Origin: a virus
DNA: 64,000 nucleotides
Virus record (IMG/VR): IMGVR_UViG_3300020182_002648
Span: 82,810 to 146,809 of that record
Reading direction: 5' to 3' (one strand)
The notes beneath the pieces were generated by a model. That model was not told the DNA's origin. It searched no databases and saw only the letters and a program-made list of their open reading frames with translations. The translations under genes were made by a program, and so were the position numbers. Positions 49,348 through 57,610 of this stretch are shown here, piece by piece. The stretch's first letter is position 1, and each line of letters begins with the position of its first letter.

Positions 49348-50295
49348 ATGTATTATGATTTATTTAATGGTGATGCTGACGGTATGATCAGCACTCATAT
49401 GTACCGGACTTTCATGCCTAAGGATTCTATCAAGTTCACGGGCATGAAGAGAGACATCAAGTTGCTTAGACATGTCACCAAAGCTCATGACAGTATCATA
49501 ACTGTATTTGATGTGTCTCTCGCGAGTAACGACGATTACGTGGAGAAGATTTTGCAGAATAATAATAATATCAGGTGGTTTGATCATCACGACCCAGGAG
49601 AGACTGACTTTGGAGATAGATTGATGGCTAAGATTGATCCTGATCCGGATTGTTGTACTGCTATACTGGTTGATAAACATCTAGATGGATTGTACCGACC
49701 GTGGACAATCGCTGCAGCGTTTGGTGACAACTTGCATAAGCAAGCAGAGGAGATGAACCCAAACATGTCTCAAGAGAGAATGGACACATTGCGTACCATA
49801 GGTGAGACGTTGAATTATAGTGGTTATGGTAATACTGAGGATGACTTGTTAGCACAACCTATAGACATATATGAGGACATGGCTCAATATCGTAATCCGT
49901 TCAATTACTTCAGAAGAAGCAGATTGTTTCACTCCATACATGATCAAATGTTAGCAGACAAAGAGCAGTTGTCTCGATCCGCAGTGTTGTTTGATGAAGA
50001 ATTCGGCATGGTGGTACAATTGCCTAGTTCTGTAGCTAGTTCACGATACAGTGGTATATATAGCAACGACCTGGCCATGAGTGATCCAGACAAAGCGTTT
50101 GCTATAGTAACTGCAAACGGAGAAGACTTCAAGGTTAGTATCAGAGCTCCAATCAACAGACCAACTGGTGCAGTCACGTTAGCTAATCAATTTCCAACAG
50201 GTGGAGGAAGAGAGAAGGCTGCTGGCATAAATGTACTACCTCAAGACAAAATACATGAGTTTTATAGTGGTTTTAGTGATATTTTTAATGTATAA
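49348..50295 (+). CDS. DHH-family phosphoesterase-like protein, 315 aa
   Basis: DHH superfamily: FNGDADGMIS (about residues 5-14), TVFDVSL and RWFDHHDPG are the three acidic/His metal motifs. The C-terminal GGGREKAAGINV matches the DHHA1 substrate domain (GGGHxxAAG). Members are exonucleases or nanoRNases/cyclic-dinucleotide phosphodiesterases. The phage may use it to recycle short RNA or to remove signalling nucleotides used in defence; the latter is inference. Start set by the late box. Confidence 0.8.
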   Translation: MYYDLFNGDADGMISTHMYRTFMPKDSIKFTGMKRDIKLLRHVTKAHDSIITVFDVSLASNDDYVEKILQNNNNIRWFDHHDPGETDFGDRLMAKIDPDPDCCTAILVDKHLDGLYRPWTIAAAFGDNLHKQAEEMNPNMSQERMDTLRTIGETLNYSGYGNTEDDLLAQPIDIYEDMAQYRNPFNYFRRSRLFHSIHDQMLADKEQLSRSAVLFDEEFGMVVQLPSSVASSRYSGIYSNDLAMSDPDKAFAIVTANGEDFKVSIRAPINRPTGAVTLANQFPTGGGREKAAGINVLPQDKIHEFYSGFSDIFNV

Positions 50296-50302
50296 CAATT
50301 AG

Positions 50303-50331
50303 TTGCTATTTCTCTGTATTTATGTTATAAT
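50303..50331 (+). promoter_or_regulatory. Sigma70-like promoter for DUF1501 gene
   Basis: TTGCTA (50303-50308), 17-base spacer, TATAAT (50326-50331), 7 bases to the ATG at 50339. Confidence 0.72.
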
Positions 50332-50338
50332 TATATAT

Positions 50339-51604
50339 ATGGACGAACTCAACAGAAGACAATTTGTAACACAACTAGCAAAAACGTGCCTGGGTGTGGG
50401 TATGTTACCTCTCACGCAGAACTACATGCATGCTGATCAACTGAAAACATCACGTGTCATGGCCAAAGCGCAACATGTGATATACTTGAACATGAGTGGA
50501 GCCATGAGCCATGTGGACACATTTGATCCAAAACCAGGCACAACCAGTCAAGGACCTGTACAACCAATACAATCAAGCGCGGATGATATACAACTGTCTG
50601 AGTACTTACCGAACATAGCATCACAAATGCATAACGCAGCACTGATCAGATCTGTCAAATCAAGTCAAGGTGCACATGAACAAGCCAGTTACTTGATGCA
50701 CACCAGTTATCAAAAGAGAGGCACAATCTCGCACCCCACATTCGGCAGCTGGGTGAGCAAATTAAAGGGTAGTAAAAACACAACAATTCCCAACCACGTG
50801 AAGATCGGAGGAGGTCCTGGGCATGCTGGTTATCTAGAAGCCAAGCACGGGCCAGTACCAATTGGCAATCCAAAAGCTGGTCTGGCCAACAGCAAGCTGG
50901 CTGAATACTTAGGTACCAGTCGATTCGACCGCCGGCTCATGGTGTCATCTGCAATGAACAAGACTTTCACGGAGAGTTACCCGCAAAAGAAAGTGAGAGC
51001 ATACACTGATCTATACAAAGATGCGGTCAAGTTGATGAGAAGTACCGATTTGTTAGCGTTTGATATAGAATCTGAACCAGAGAGCATGCACGAGTTGTAT
51101 GGTGATAGTAATTTTGGTCAAGGTTGCCTGCTAGCCAGACGATTGATCGAGCATGGTGTGCGTTATGTGGAGGTGACCAGAGGAGGTTGGGACACACATG
51201 ATGATAATTTTGAAAGAGTCGCGGACAATTGCCTGGATGTTGACAATGCCGTTGGCGCGTTGCTCAGAGACCTGGACAGAAGAGGGTTGCTGAGCACCAC
51301 GCTCGTGGTGATGACTTCTGAATTTGGTCGCACTCCGGATATCAATCCCAGAGACGGTAGAGACCATTGGCCTAATGCATTCAGTGCCATGTTCGCTGGA
51401 GCTGGTATCAAAGGAGGTACATTGTATGGTAGTAGTGATGAGTTAGGCAAACGAGTTGCCGAGCATCCAACCAAACCAGAAGACCTGAATGCTACAATAG
51501 CACATTTAATGGGTATGTCCACTCTGGATATTCATTACTCACCTAGTGGCAGACCCTTCAAGGTGGCTCATGAGGGTACACCTGTTATGGATATAATCAA
51601 TTGA
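50339..51604 (+). CDS. DUF1501 protein with Tat-type signal, 421 aa
   Basis: Twin-arginine signal at the start (NRRQFVTQLAKTCLGVGML), then a DUF1501 domain, a relative of the alkaline phosphatase/sulfatase superfamily: LNMSGAMSHVDTFDPKPG, GGWDTHDDNFERV and VVMTSEFGRTPDINPRDGRDHWP are its metal-site motifs. Predicted to be exported folded to the periplasm. The family is abundant in Planctomycetes and relatives. The start is set by the promoter; 50303 would begin upstream of it. Confidence 0.82.
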   Translation: MDELNRRQFVTQLAKTCLGVGMLPLTQNYMHADQLKTSRVMAKAQHVIYLNMSGAMSHVDTFDPKPGTTSQGPVQPIQSSADDIQLSEYLPNIASQMHNAALIRSVKSSQGAHEQASYLMHTSYQKRGTISHPTFGSWVSKLKGSKNTTIPNHVKIGGGPGHAGYLEAKHGPVPIGNPKAGLANSKLAEYLGTSRFDRRLMVSSAMNKTFTESYPQKKVRAYTDLYKDAVKLMRSTDLLAFDIESEPESMHELYGDSNFGQGCLLARRLIEHGVRYVEVTRGGWDTHDDNFERVADNCLDVDNAVGALLRDLDRRGLLSTTLVVMTSEFGRTPDINPRDGRDHWPNAFSAMFAGAGIKGGTLYGSSDELGKRVAEHPTKPEDLNATIAHLMGMSTLDIHYSPSGRPFKVAHEGTPVMDIIN

Positions 51605-51774
51605 GAGAGCAATATTTAAAGCTCACAGAGATGTGGCAGAATGCTCAGTACAATGAAGTTGGTAGATATATCAACAATGCCGGTTGGTTACCTAGAGAGA
51701 TGGCTGAGTTTTGTGCATACTTCTGTAAATACCTGGGAACAAATCAGTTAAATATTCTTTATAAGTTCATTTAA
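51601..51774 (+). CDS. Small conserved-looking protein, 57 aa, TTG start
   Basis: Reads REQYLKLTEMWQNAQYNEVG then NNAGWLPREMAEFCAYFCKY and ends NILYKFI. The TTG start overlaps the DUF1501 stop as TTGA, the same coupling as ATGA elsewhere. It resembles small proteins seen in T4-like marine phages. Function unknown. Confidence 0.6.
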   Translation: MREQYLKLTEMWQNAQYNEVGRYINNAGWLPREMAEFCAYFCKYLGTNQLNILYKFI

Positions 51775-51777
51775 GGT

Positions 51778-51785
51778 TATAAATA
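51778..51785 (+). promoter_or_regulatory. T4-type late promoter box
   Basis: Perfect TATAAATA, 6 bases before the ATG at 51792; overlaps the end region of the preceding small gene. Confidence 0.65.
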
Positions 51786-51791
51786 CTGTAT

Positions 51792-52433
51792 ATGAAACCT
51801 GATGAAATTTACTTACGATATCAAGCGTATCAACATCTATTAACAGAAGGGTACACTTCTGAAGATGCTAGAGAGATGATATCAGAAGGGAAGTGGGATA
51901 GAGCTAAGGCTTTAGGAGCTCTAGCTCTAGGAAGCACCGGATTGTTAGGTGGTAATGCTGCTCACGCTTCTAGTGCGATGGACAGAGACGCTGATCTTCA
52001 GATGGCTCAATCGATTGAAGACAAGGGCAGGGGAATCAATTGGGGTAAGAAGAACATCAGAACCGGAAAGAAGGACATGCTTCCTAGTGGTGGTAGTATA
52101 ATTTTCACTGGATCTGATTTTGGTATGACTCATGATGAGTATCTGGAGTTGATAGATCAATACAAAAGATCGTTGTCACAATTTAATGGTTTCCGAGATA
52201 TGATAAAGATGGCATCAGAGGATGCACAAAATGCTAGTATTGAGGATCACGTCAAGAGAGCTCATGTAAAAGGTATTTTCAAGGGAATGGAAATAGAGGA
52301 TGCAATGGAACGCGCAGGTGTTTTAGATAAGAATCTAAGTGAGTTGTCTGGTATGATGGAGAAGACAATCAAGGAGATGATACAATTCCTCACTAGTTTG
52401 GACCGTGCTGGTTATATTGACTGGAGCAAATAA
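51792..52433 (+). CDS. Late hypothetical protein, 213 aa
   Basis: N-terminus MKPDEIYLRYQAYQHLLTEG, a weaker form of the tag seen in other late genes. Middle has a hydrophobic Ala/Gly stretch (ALGALALGSTGLLGGNAAHA) that may insert in a membrane or be a signal-like segment. The rest is helical. Function unknown. Confidence 0.68.
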   Translation: MKPDEIYLRYQAYQHLLTEGYTSEDAREMISEGKWDRAKALGALALGSTGLLGGNAAHASSAMDRDADLQMAQSIEDKGRGINWGKKNIRTGKKDMLPSGGSIIFTGSDFGMTHDEYLELIDQYKRSLSQFNGFRDMIKMASEDAQNASIEDHVKRAHVKGIFKGMEIEDAMERAGVLDKNLSELSGMMEKTIKEMIQFLTSLDRAGYIDWSK

Positions 52434-52467
52434 ACTAACGGGAATACTATATTAATTCATTTGGACT

Positions 52468-52475
52468 GATAAATA
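52468..52475 (+). promoter_or_regulatory. T4-type late promoter box
   Basis: GATAAATA, 5 bases before the ATG at 52481. Confidence 0.6.
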
Positions 52476-52480
52476 ATAAT

Positions 52481-53077
52481 ATGAAAGACAAAGATGCATT
52501 ACTTTTATGGGAATCTTATTTAGAGAGTACAAAACCGGACTTCGCTGACATTGACAAAGATGGAGACAAAAAGGAGTCCATGAAGAAGGCCGCTAAAGAC
52601 AAAGAAGAGGATACAGAGACTGTTGAAGAAACTGATCATAGTAATTTAAGAGCAGCTAGAACTGATAAAGAGAATGAGGAAGCTGACAAAGAGGAAGCTG
52701 ACAAAAAGAAGGATGACGATGGAGAAGATGTAGTTGAGGAAGCAGCAATGCCTGAGGATGATGTTTTCAGTGCTATTGAGATGGCTGAAGGTGGAGATTA
52801 CAGAGGTGCTATTGAAACAGCAGTATCTGCTATTGCTAACCACATGTTAAATGATATCGAGAATACTGGGAACGGTCCATTGGATGAAGCTGAGACAGCT
52901 GATGTATGGAACATCAAGGATGGTATCAAACTTGCAATGGAAGATTTATTCGGAGGAGCTAATGCAGAAGCATACGAGGCATTAACTAAAAATTTACGTA
53001 ACGCTTTTCATAAGAGTAGCAACGAACCAGCTATCGATGAGTACCAGCCAAGTCCTGAACAGGATTTAGGTTATTAA
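52481..53077 (+). CDS. Acidic late protein with WESY tag, 198 aa
   Basis: Starts MKDKDALLLWESYLESTKPD, then a highly charged Lys/Glu/Asp section (about residues 20-85) like prohead core or internal head proteins, and a helical C-terminal domain (AIETAVSAIANHMLNDIENT). A packaged head protein is the favoured guess from the tag and composition. Confidence 0.68.
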   Translation: MKDKDALLLWESYLESTKPDFADIDKDGDKKESMKKAAKDKEEDTETVEETDHSNLRAARTDKENEEADKEEADKKKDDDGEDVVEEAAMPEDDVFSAIEMAEGGDYRGAIETAVSAIANHMLNDIENTGNGPLDEAETADVWNIKDGIKLAMEDLFGGANAEAYEALTKNLRNAFHKSSNEPAIDEYQPSPEQDLGY

Positions 53078-53086
53078 TAAAGCAGA

Positions 53087-53572
53087 ATGACTCTAAGAGA
53101 GTTGATCCACTTTGTAATGGATCGCGGCAAGTCCACACACACCATAGGTTACATACACACATTTGATCCCAGGTGGAAGGAACGACCAATAGATGATGTG
53201 TTTCACAAGTACACCAATGCATTGAGAGAACTTCTAGAATTGTCAGGTGGTGACGAGCTTGAGGGTCATTCTATAGTTGTAGAAGGCAATGTACAAGATG
53301 GAGAGGAATTCACAGATGTGTACATAGGCAATGATGATGACAAGTGGAGCACCAGTTTTGTAGATTGGAATGAGTTGATAGACCTGCCAGTTGTAGACAT
53401 GACCAGTGTGGAGCTAACTGAGATGCTGGCTCATGTGTTGTATGATATTACGTTTTACGGATTCACTAGAAAAAGTGTGATGGACAGTGCTGAGAGTCTA
53501 CATGAAGTGATAAAAGAGGACACAATATTCTATGATCTTAGCAGCTTCACTGGTGATATCGATGTAGAGTAG
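53087..53572 (+). CDS. Hypothetical protein, 161 aa
   Basis: Unrecognised acidic alpha/beta protein (MTLRELIHFVMDRGKSTHTI; VDWNELIDLPVVDMTSVELT). Follows the acidic late gene by 9 bases. Confidence 0.65.
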   Translation: MTLRELIHFVMDRGKSTHTIGYIHTFDPRWKERPIDDVFHKYTNALRELLELSGGDELEGHSIVVEGNVQDGEEFTDVYIGNDDDKWSTSFVDWNELIDLPVVDMTSVELTEMLAHVLYDITFYGFTRKSVMDSAESLHEVIKEDTIFYDLSSFTGDIDVE

Positions 53573-53601
53573 TTGCACTTCACACAGATTGTCTTTATAA
53601 T
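53573..53601 (+). promoter_or_regulatory. Sigma70-like promoter, leaderless, for LOG gene
   Basis: TTGCAC (53573-53578), 17-base spacer, TATAAT (53596-53601), 6 bases to the ATG at 53608. Confidence 0.75.
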
Positions 53602-53607
53602 TGTTAT

Positions 53608-54324
53608 ATGAAGTACAATCCAAAGCAACGCAGAAAGCTCCGAGCCACAAAAGCATACAATAACAACACCTTTCTCAACAGCCGGGAAGCTAGAAGTCTT
53701 CGTATACAGTGTGAGATGATTGAGCCTGGTATTCGATTGAAGCGGCTGGGTGTTGATCACATGATAACATTTTTCGGAAGTGCCAGACCAAAAGAAGATG
53801 ACCAGAATTATATAGATGCAAGGAATCTAGCGAGGATGTTAGGAGAGGTTGAAGGAGCAACAGGAGACGTTGGTATTAGCTCTGGTGGTGGACCTGGCAT
53901 CATGGAGGCAGTTAACAGAGGAGCAAGAGAGGGAGGCGCCAAGAGCATAGGCATGGGCATAAGTCTGCCATTCGAGCAAAGAAACAACCAGTATGTCAGC
54001 AGTGATTTAGATTTTGAGTTTCATTACTTCTTTACAAGGAAATACTGGTGTGTTTATCTGACCAAAGCGTATGTTATAATGCCTGGTGGTGTTGGCACGT
54101 TGGATGAGATGTTTGAGATTTTAACTTTGATACAAACTCAGAAAATGCCCGCGGTACCTATTGTGTTGTTCAATAGTGATTTCTGGAACAGAGTAGTTAA
54201 CTTTGATACTATGATCGAATACGGTACAATCTCACCAGAAGATGTGAATCTATTTAAAATTACTGATGATTATGATGAAGCTGTTAGTTATATCAGTGAT
54301 AATATTAACTTGGCACCTAAATAG
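53608..54324 (+). CDS. LOG-family nucleotide phosphoribohydrolase, 238 aa
   Basis: LOG / 'lysine decarboxylase-like' family (TIGR00730): ISSGGGPGIMEAVNRGA and PGGVGTLDEMFE are its two signature motifs, which bind the phosphate and carry catalytic Arg/Glu. Members cleave the base from nucleoside 5'-monophosphates. In a phage this could serve nucleotide recycling alongside the phosphoribosyltransferase. Leaderless promoter upstream. Confidence 0.87.
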   Translation: MKYNPKQRRKLRATKAYNNNTFLNSREARSLRIQCEMIEPGIRLKRLGVDHMITFFGSARPKEDDQNYIDARNLARMLGEVEGATGDVGISSGGGPGIMEAVNRGAREGGAKSIGMGISLPFEQRNNQYVSSDLDFEFHYFFTRKYWCVYLTKAYVIMPGGVGTLDEMFEILTLIQTQKMPAVPIVLFNSDFWNRVVNFDTMIEYGTISPEDVNLFKITDDYDEAVSYISDNINLAPK

Positions 54325-54328
54325 TTAT

Positions 54329-54607
54329 ATGAAATCAAGTAAAGGAGAGCCAATCGTACTCATCAATCTTCTTTTCATAGTAGCTATCATGATATGGGCA
54401 GCAGTGTATTATGTCAATCATGTTCAAGAGTTGAGAGAGGTGATCGACGTTCAGGATGAAGCGATTCAAATGCAACGCGTTGAAATCGACATGTTGAATC
54501 GAGTCTTTCTACCAGGATTACCATACACTCCGGGAAACACAAACCCGTTGTATAGACCTAATTACAATACTGGTGACAACTCTAATGCTAATATGAACAA
54601 TGAGTAG
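54329..54607 (+). CDS. Membrane-anchored coiled-coil protein, 92 aa
   Basis: One N-terminal membrane segment (IVLINLLFIVAIMIWAAVYY), a short coiled coil (LREVIDVQDEAIQMQRVEID) and a Pro/Asn-rich tail. Type II topology like an inner-membrane spanin (Rz-like), but no partner overlapping gene is seen. Start chosen at 54329, 4 bases after the LOG stop. Confidence 0.65.
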   Translation: MKSSKGEPIVLINLLFIVAIMIWAAVYYVNHVQELREVIDVQDEAIQMQRVEIDMLNRVFLPGLPYTPGNTNPLYRPNYNTGDNSNANMNNE

Positions 54608-54929
54608 AAAGATAGAACGTGAACCACGACCAGACATATATCGTCTGATATATAGACCTGGGAAGTGGACCACAAAAGGAGAGAGATTTTTTAATACATT
54701 CACTGCCGGAGAGGCATTAGATGATTTGTACCATGCATTCAAGACAGGTAAAGTCAATGCACCGTGCTTGACATTAGTAACAATAGATGTATGGAACCCG
54801 TACTCAAACAAATGGGAATGCCGGCAGATTGAAGCTATTCAAGAGACAACTATCAAGCCACCTCAAATGACTATCAAAGGTAGATCTATATACATATGCA
54901 ATGAAGAAGAAGGACCAACGGGTAATTAG
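54600..54929 (+). CDS. Hypothetical protein, 109 aa
   Basis: Unrecognised basic protein (MSRKIEREPRPDIYRLIYRP). It overlaps the genes on either side by 8 and 29 bases. Confidence 0.62.
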   Translation: MSRKIEREPRPDIYRLIYRPGKWTTKGERFFNTFTAGEALDDLYHAFKTGKVNAPCLTLVTIDVWNPYSNKWECRQIEAIQETTIKPPQMTIKGRSIYICNEEEGPTGN

Positions 54930-55131
54930 TGCAATAAGGCATGATTTGCTGAGTGAGCTCCATCGCCATGAAGATATACTGATCAAATCTCTCGAGATAC
55001 AAGTGAGCAAGTTGGAGTTCTCTGCTTTTAAATACAAGGAGCAAGAGGTGTATGATGATCTGCTGGACATGAAGAGAGCATTAAATATACTCAAGTGTTA
55101 CTTCGAGGTTACTCACACTGACGATTGTTAG
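54901..55131 (+). CDS. Hypothetical helical protein, 76 aa
   Basis: Unrecognised; helical, Lys/Glu/Leu-rich (HDLLSELHRHEDILIKSLEI). The end is 6 bases from the end of the convergent spike gene. Confidence 0.62.
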   Translation: MKKKDQRVISAIRHDLLSELHRHEDILIKSLEIQVSKLEFSAFKYKEQEVYDDLLDMKRALNILKCYFEVTHTDDC

Positions 55132-55137
55132 TCTGTG

Positions 55138-57609
55138 TTAAACCTTACCAGTTGCTGGGACTATCTCAACATCAGCAGAGTCATTACGACCAGGAGGAGT
55201 CTTATCATTGTTTGCTTTTCCTATGTCACGAACACTATCATTAGTATCCATTAAATGCATAGCTGCATTCTTGAATAAATGACTGTGATCTTTGGCGACA
55301 ACATGATCAACATTACTATCACTGATCAACGTTAGTGTTGCACCAGTCCAATGAGGGTGATTGTCACTAGCATCGGCACTATCAACATGCTTTCCACCAT
55401 GAAGCTCACAATCGAAATGCAAACCTCTTAACAATTTACTATACAGCTTAACCAGTTCTGTTTCATGTATCTCTACAGGAGCTGTGATATGCTGACAAGT
55501 TAGCTCTCCTTCAACGTGAAGACCTCCTCCCACTATGACATTCTGGCTCACTCCTAAGTTACTATCAACCATCACCTGACCTCTGTCACGTTGCCGGATT
55601 GATATGATGTCACTCACTATGTTGAGTCTCTTGCCACCATCTATATTGACTTCATTCTGACTGCCTATATTGACTTGATCTCCTGCTACGTTAATTTGAG
55701 TGCCTCCGATCTCAACTCTGCCTAAAGTCTTGATAGCTATACCACCGGCACCAACATGAACATTCCATCTGTTGGTAACATTGAGAGAATAACTACCACC
55801 AGGTAGATCATCCACATGTACTGGTTCTATCAAAGGAGATGGTTTTTGACTGGCCAACACACCTTCTTTGTGGATGATCATGCTGTCACGATACATCTTA
55901 CCAACAGGATCAGTTCTGATACTAGGAAAGTCATTCATCACCATTCCTATATTTTCTATCTTGTGTTTAGCTACATTTATAATCTCACAACCTCCTAATC
56001 CTAACATGCTTTCAATTGGAGCGAGTTTTTCAGTTGTGATTTTGAGTAACTTTTCAAAATTCTTATCACTTTTTTTCTCCTCAACCTTCCATGTACCTTC
56101 CATTGTGCTAGGACTAAGACCACTACCATTACAAACCGGGCATGTCTCACCAAATATTTTACCCTGTCCACCACCGTGAGATTGAGAGCTTTGGTATCCT
56201 TCATTCTTGAATTTGTATTGTATAGCATTAGGAGATGACGGTACACCTAGATCACTACGACCAATTGGATTGAAAAATCCTTGCTGGTTGTTACCTGTAG
56301 CAGCCGATGATGCACCATTACCACCACCCCAGCTGGTGTCAGTCAATCCTGTATATCGAAATTGATTACGTAAGCTCCAGTACTTTATACGGTCATCATC
56401 ATTACACACAGGACAAGGCAAGAATGTACCGGTTTGGGTTGATTCTAACACACCGTTAGACCAACTAGGGCCGTTTATTCTTTGTATCTCGAACAATGCC
56501 TTCACTTCAGCTAGAGATCTCATCTCATCTCTCCATTGTAAGTGATAATTATAATTCTGATATCCTATTTTCTTGTAACTGTCTCCTCTGACTATATAAT
56601 CTAAATCCCGTTCAGTGTATATGTTACGAAAGCCTTTGACTGTGTCATAATAATCTTCTTGAATCAATCGCTGACTGTTACGTGTCGCGAATTCTATGTT
56701 GGTATGATTGTTGAACTCAATAAACGATCCACTGAAGTGAGTCATTTTTAACACTTCCTTGTTGTCTGTGTTGACGAACTCTAATGCACCACCTTTCTGA
56801 TTTATCACGTATTTGTTACGATACGTCTCAGTGTTGTTGTCGAACATCTTCTCTTCCTTGTTGCTTATGTTCTCATATGTACCTGGGTAATCAGATCCAT
56901 GTTCATCATTACAGTCATATATACCCTTCCAATCCTCCTCACCATGCATCACACCAAACACAACTGGTTGCATGTGATCGCCATCCTGAAAGAACACCCA
57001 CACATGGCTACCTACATTAGGTATGCTGAAGCTACCTTTGGCTAAATTACTATACGTGTTAGGTCTGTAGTTGTGTGCATATTTGTTAGGGCGATTCACG
57101 CCGTTGGCTCTGTCACCAGGTTCTAGTTCAGAAAACAGATCAGCATCAATATCATCAGGATTTTCTGTGTTAGTGAATGCATCCTTGGTCCATGTAGGAT
57201 GAGACTCATACACCTTGCCAGGGCTCTCACCTATATGCTCATCATTAAGCTTGTACTTCTTCTCCACATCTGTCTGATGTTTGTGAGGTTGTATAGTCTC
57301 ATTTCGATTACTGTCGCTTATCGTACCAATTTGCTGGTGAGCGTTATACTTACCGCTACCGGAAGCACCTATCAATGGCATGCTGTTCTCAGCCCATGGT
57401 AACACAGTCTTAAGCTCTGGTAAAATTTTCTCCAGATCACTCTGTATATTTTTACCTAAAAATCTGAAACTCTTGTCAGACAGCTCTGAAAACCAGTCCT
57501 GGTAAACATTAGCTTGTATGTGTGGTACATACACTTTTACGCGACCTCGGAAATCCGGATCGTTGTTCTGGATAACTATACCCAAGTACATTCCTGTGTA
57601 TTCATTCAT
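55138..57609 (-). CDS. gp5-like tail spike / baseplate hub protein, 823 aa
   Basis: Cell-puncturing hub of a contractile tail. The start (MNEYTGMYLGIVIQNNDPDF ... GRVKVYVPHI) is the gp5 OB-fold, and GSHVWVFFQDGDHMQPVVFG is the typical spike beta-motif. The C-terminal part (about 590-760) is the repetitive triple beta-helix (INVAGDQVNIGSQNEVNIDG). No lysozyme motif was seen. Instead two CPVC pairs (CPVCNDDD and CPVCNGSG, about residues 397-505) resemble a DnaJ-type zinc-binding insert. Confidence 0.85.
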   Translation of the reverse strand: MNEYTGMYLGIVIQNNDPDFRGRVKVYVPHIQANVYQDWFSELSDKSFRFLGKNIQSDLEKILPELKTVLPWAENSMPLIGASGSGKYNAHQQIGTISDSNRNETIQPHKHQTDVEKKYKLNDEHIGESPGKVYESHPTWTKDAFTNTENPDDIDADLFSELEPGDRANGVNRPNKYAHNYRPNTYSNLAKGSFSIPNVGSHVWVFFQDGDHMQPVVFGVMHGEEDWKGIYDCNDEHGSDYPGTYENISNKEEKMFDNNTETYRNKYVINQKGGALEFVNTDNKEVLKMTHFSGSFIEFNNHTNIEFATRNSQRLIQEDYYDTVKGFRNIYTERDLDYIVRGDSYKKIGYQNYNYHLQWRDEMRSLAEVKALFEIQRINGPSWSNGVLESTQTGTFLPCPVCNDDDRIKYWSLRNQFRYTGLTDTSWGGGNGASSAATGNNQQGFFNPIGRSDLGVPSSPNAIQYKFKNEGYQSSQSHGGGQGKIFGETCPVCNGSGLSPSTMEGTWKVEEKKSDKNFEKLLKITTEKLAPIESMLGLGGCEIINVAKHKIENIGMVMNDFPSIRTDPVGKMYRDSMIIHKEGVLASQKPSPLIEPVHVDDLPGGSYSLNVTNRWNVHVGAGGIAIKTLGRVEIGGTQINVAGDQVNIGSQNEVNIDGGKRLNIVSDIISIRQRDRGQVMVDSNLGVSQNVIVGGGLHVEGELTCQHITAPVEIHETELVKLYSKLLRGLHFDCELHGGKHVDSADASDNHPHWTGATLTLISDSNVDHVVAKDHSHLFKNAAMHLMDTNDSVRDIGKANNDKTPPGRNDSADVEIVPATGKV

Positions 57610-57610
57610 A

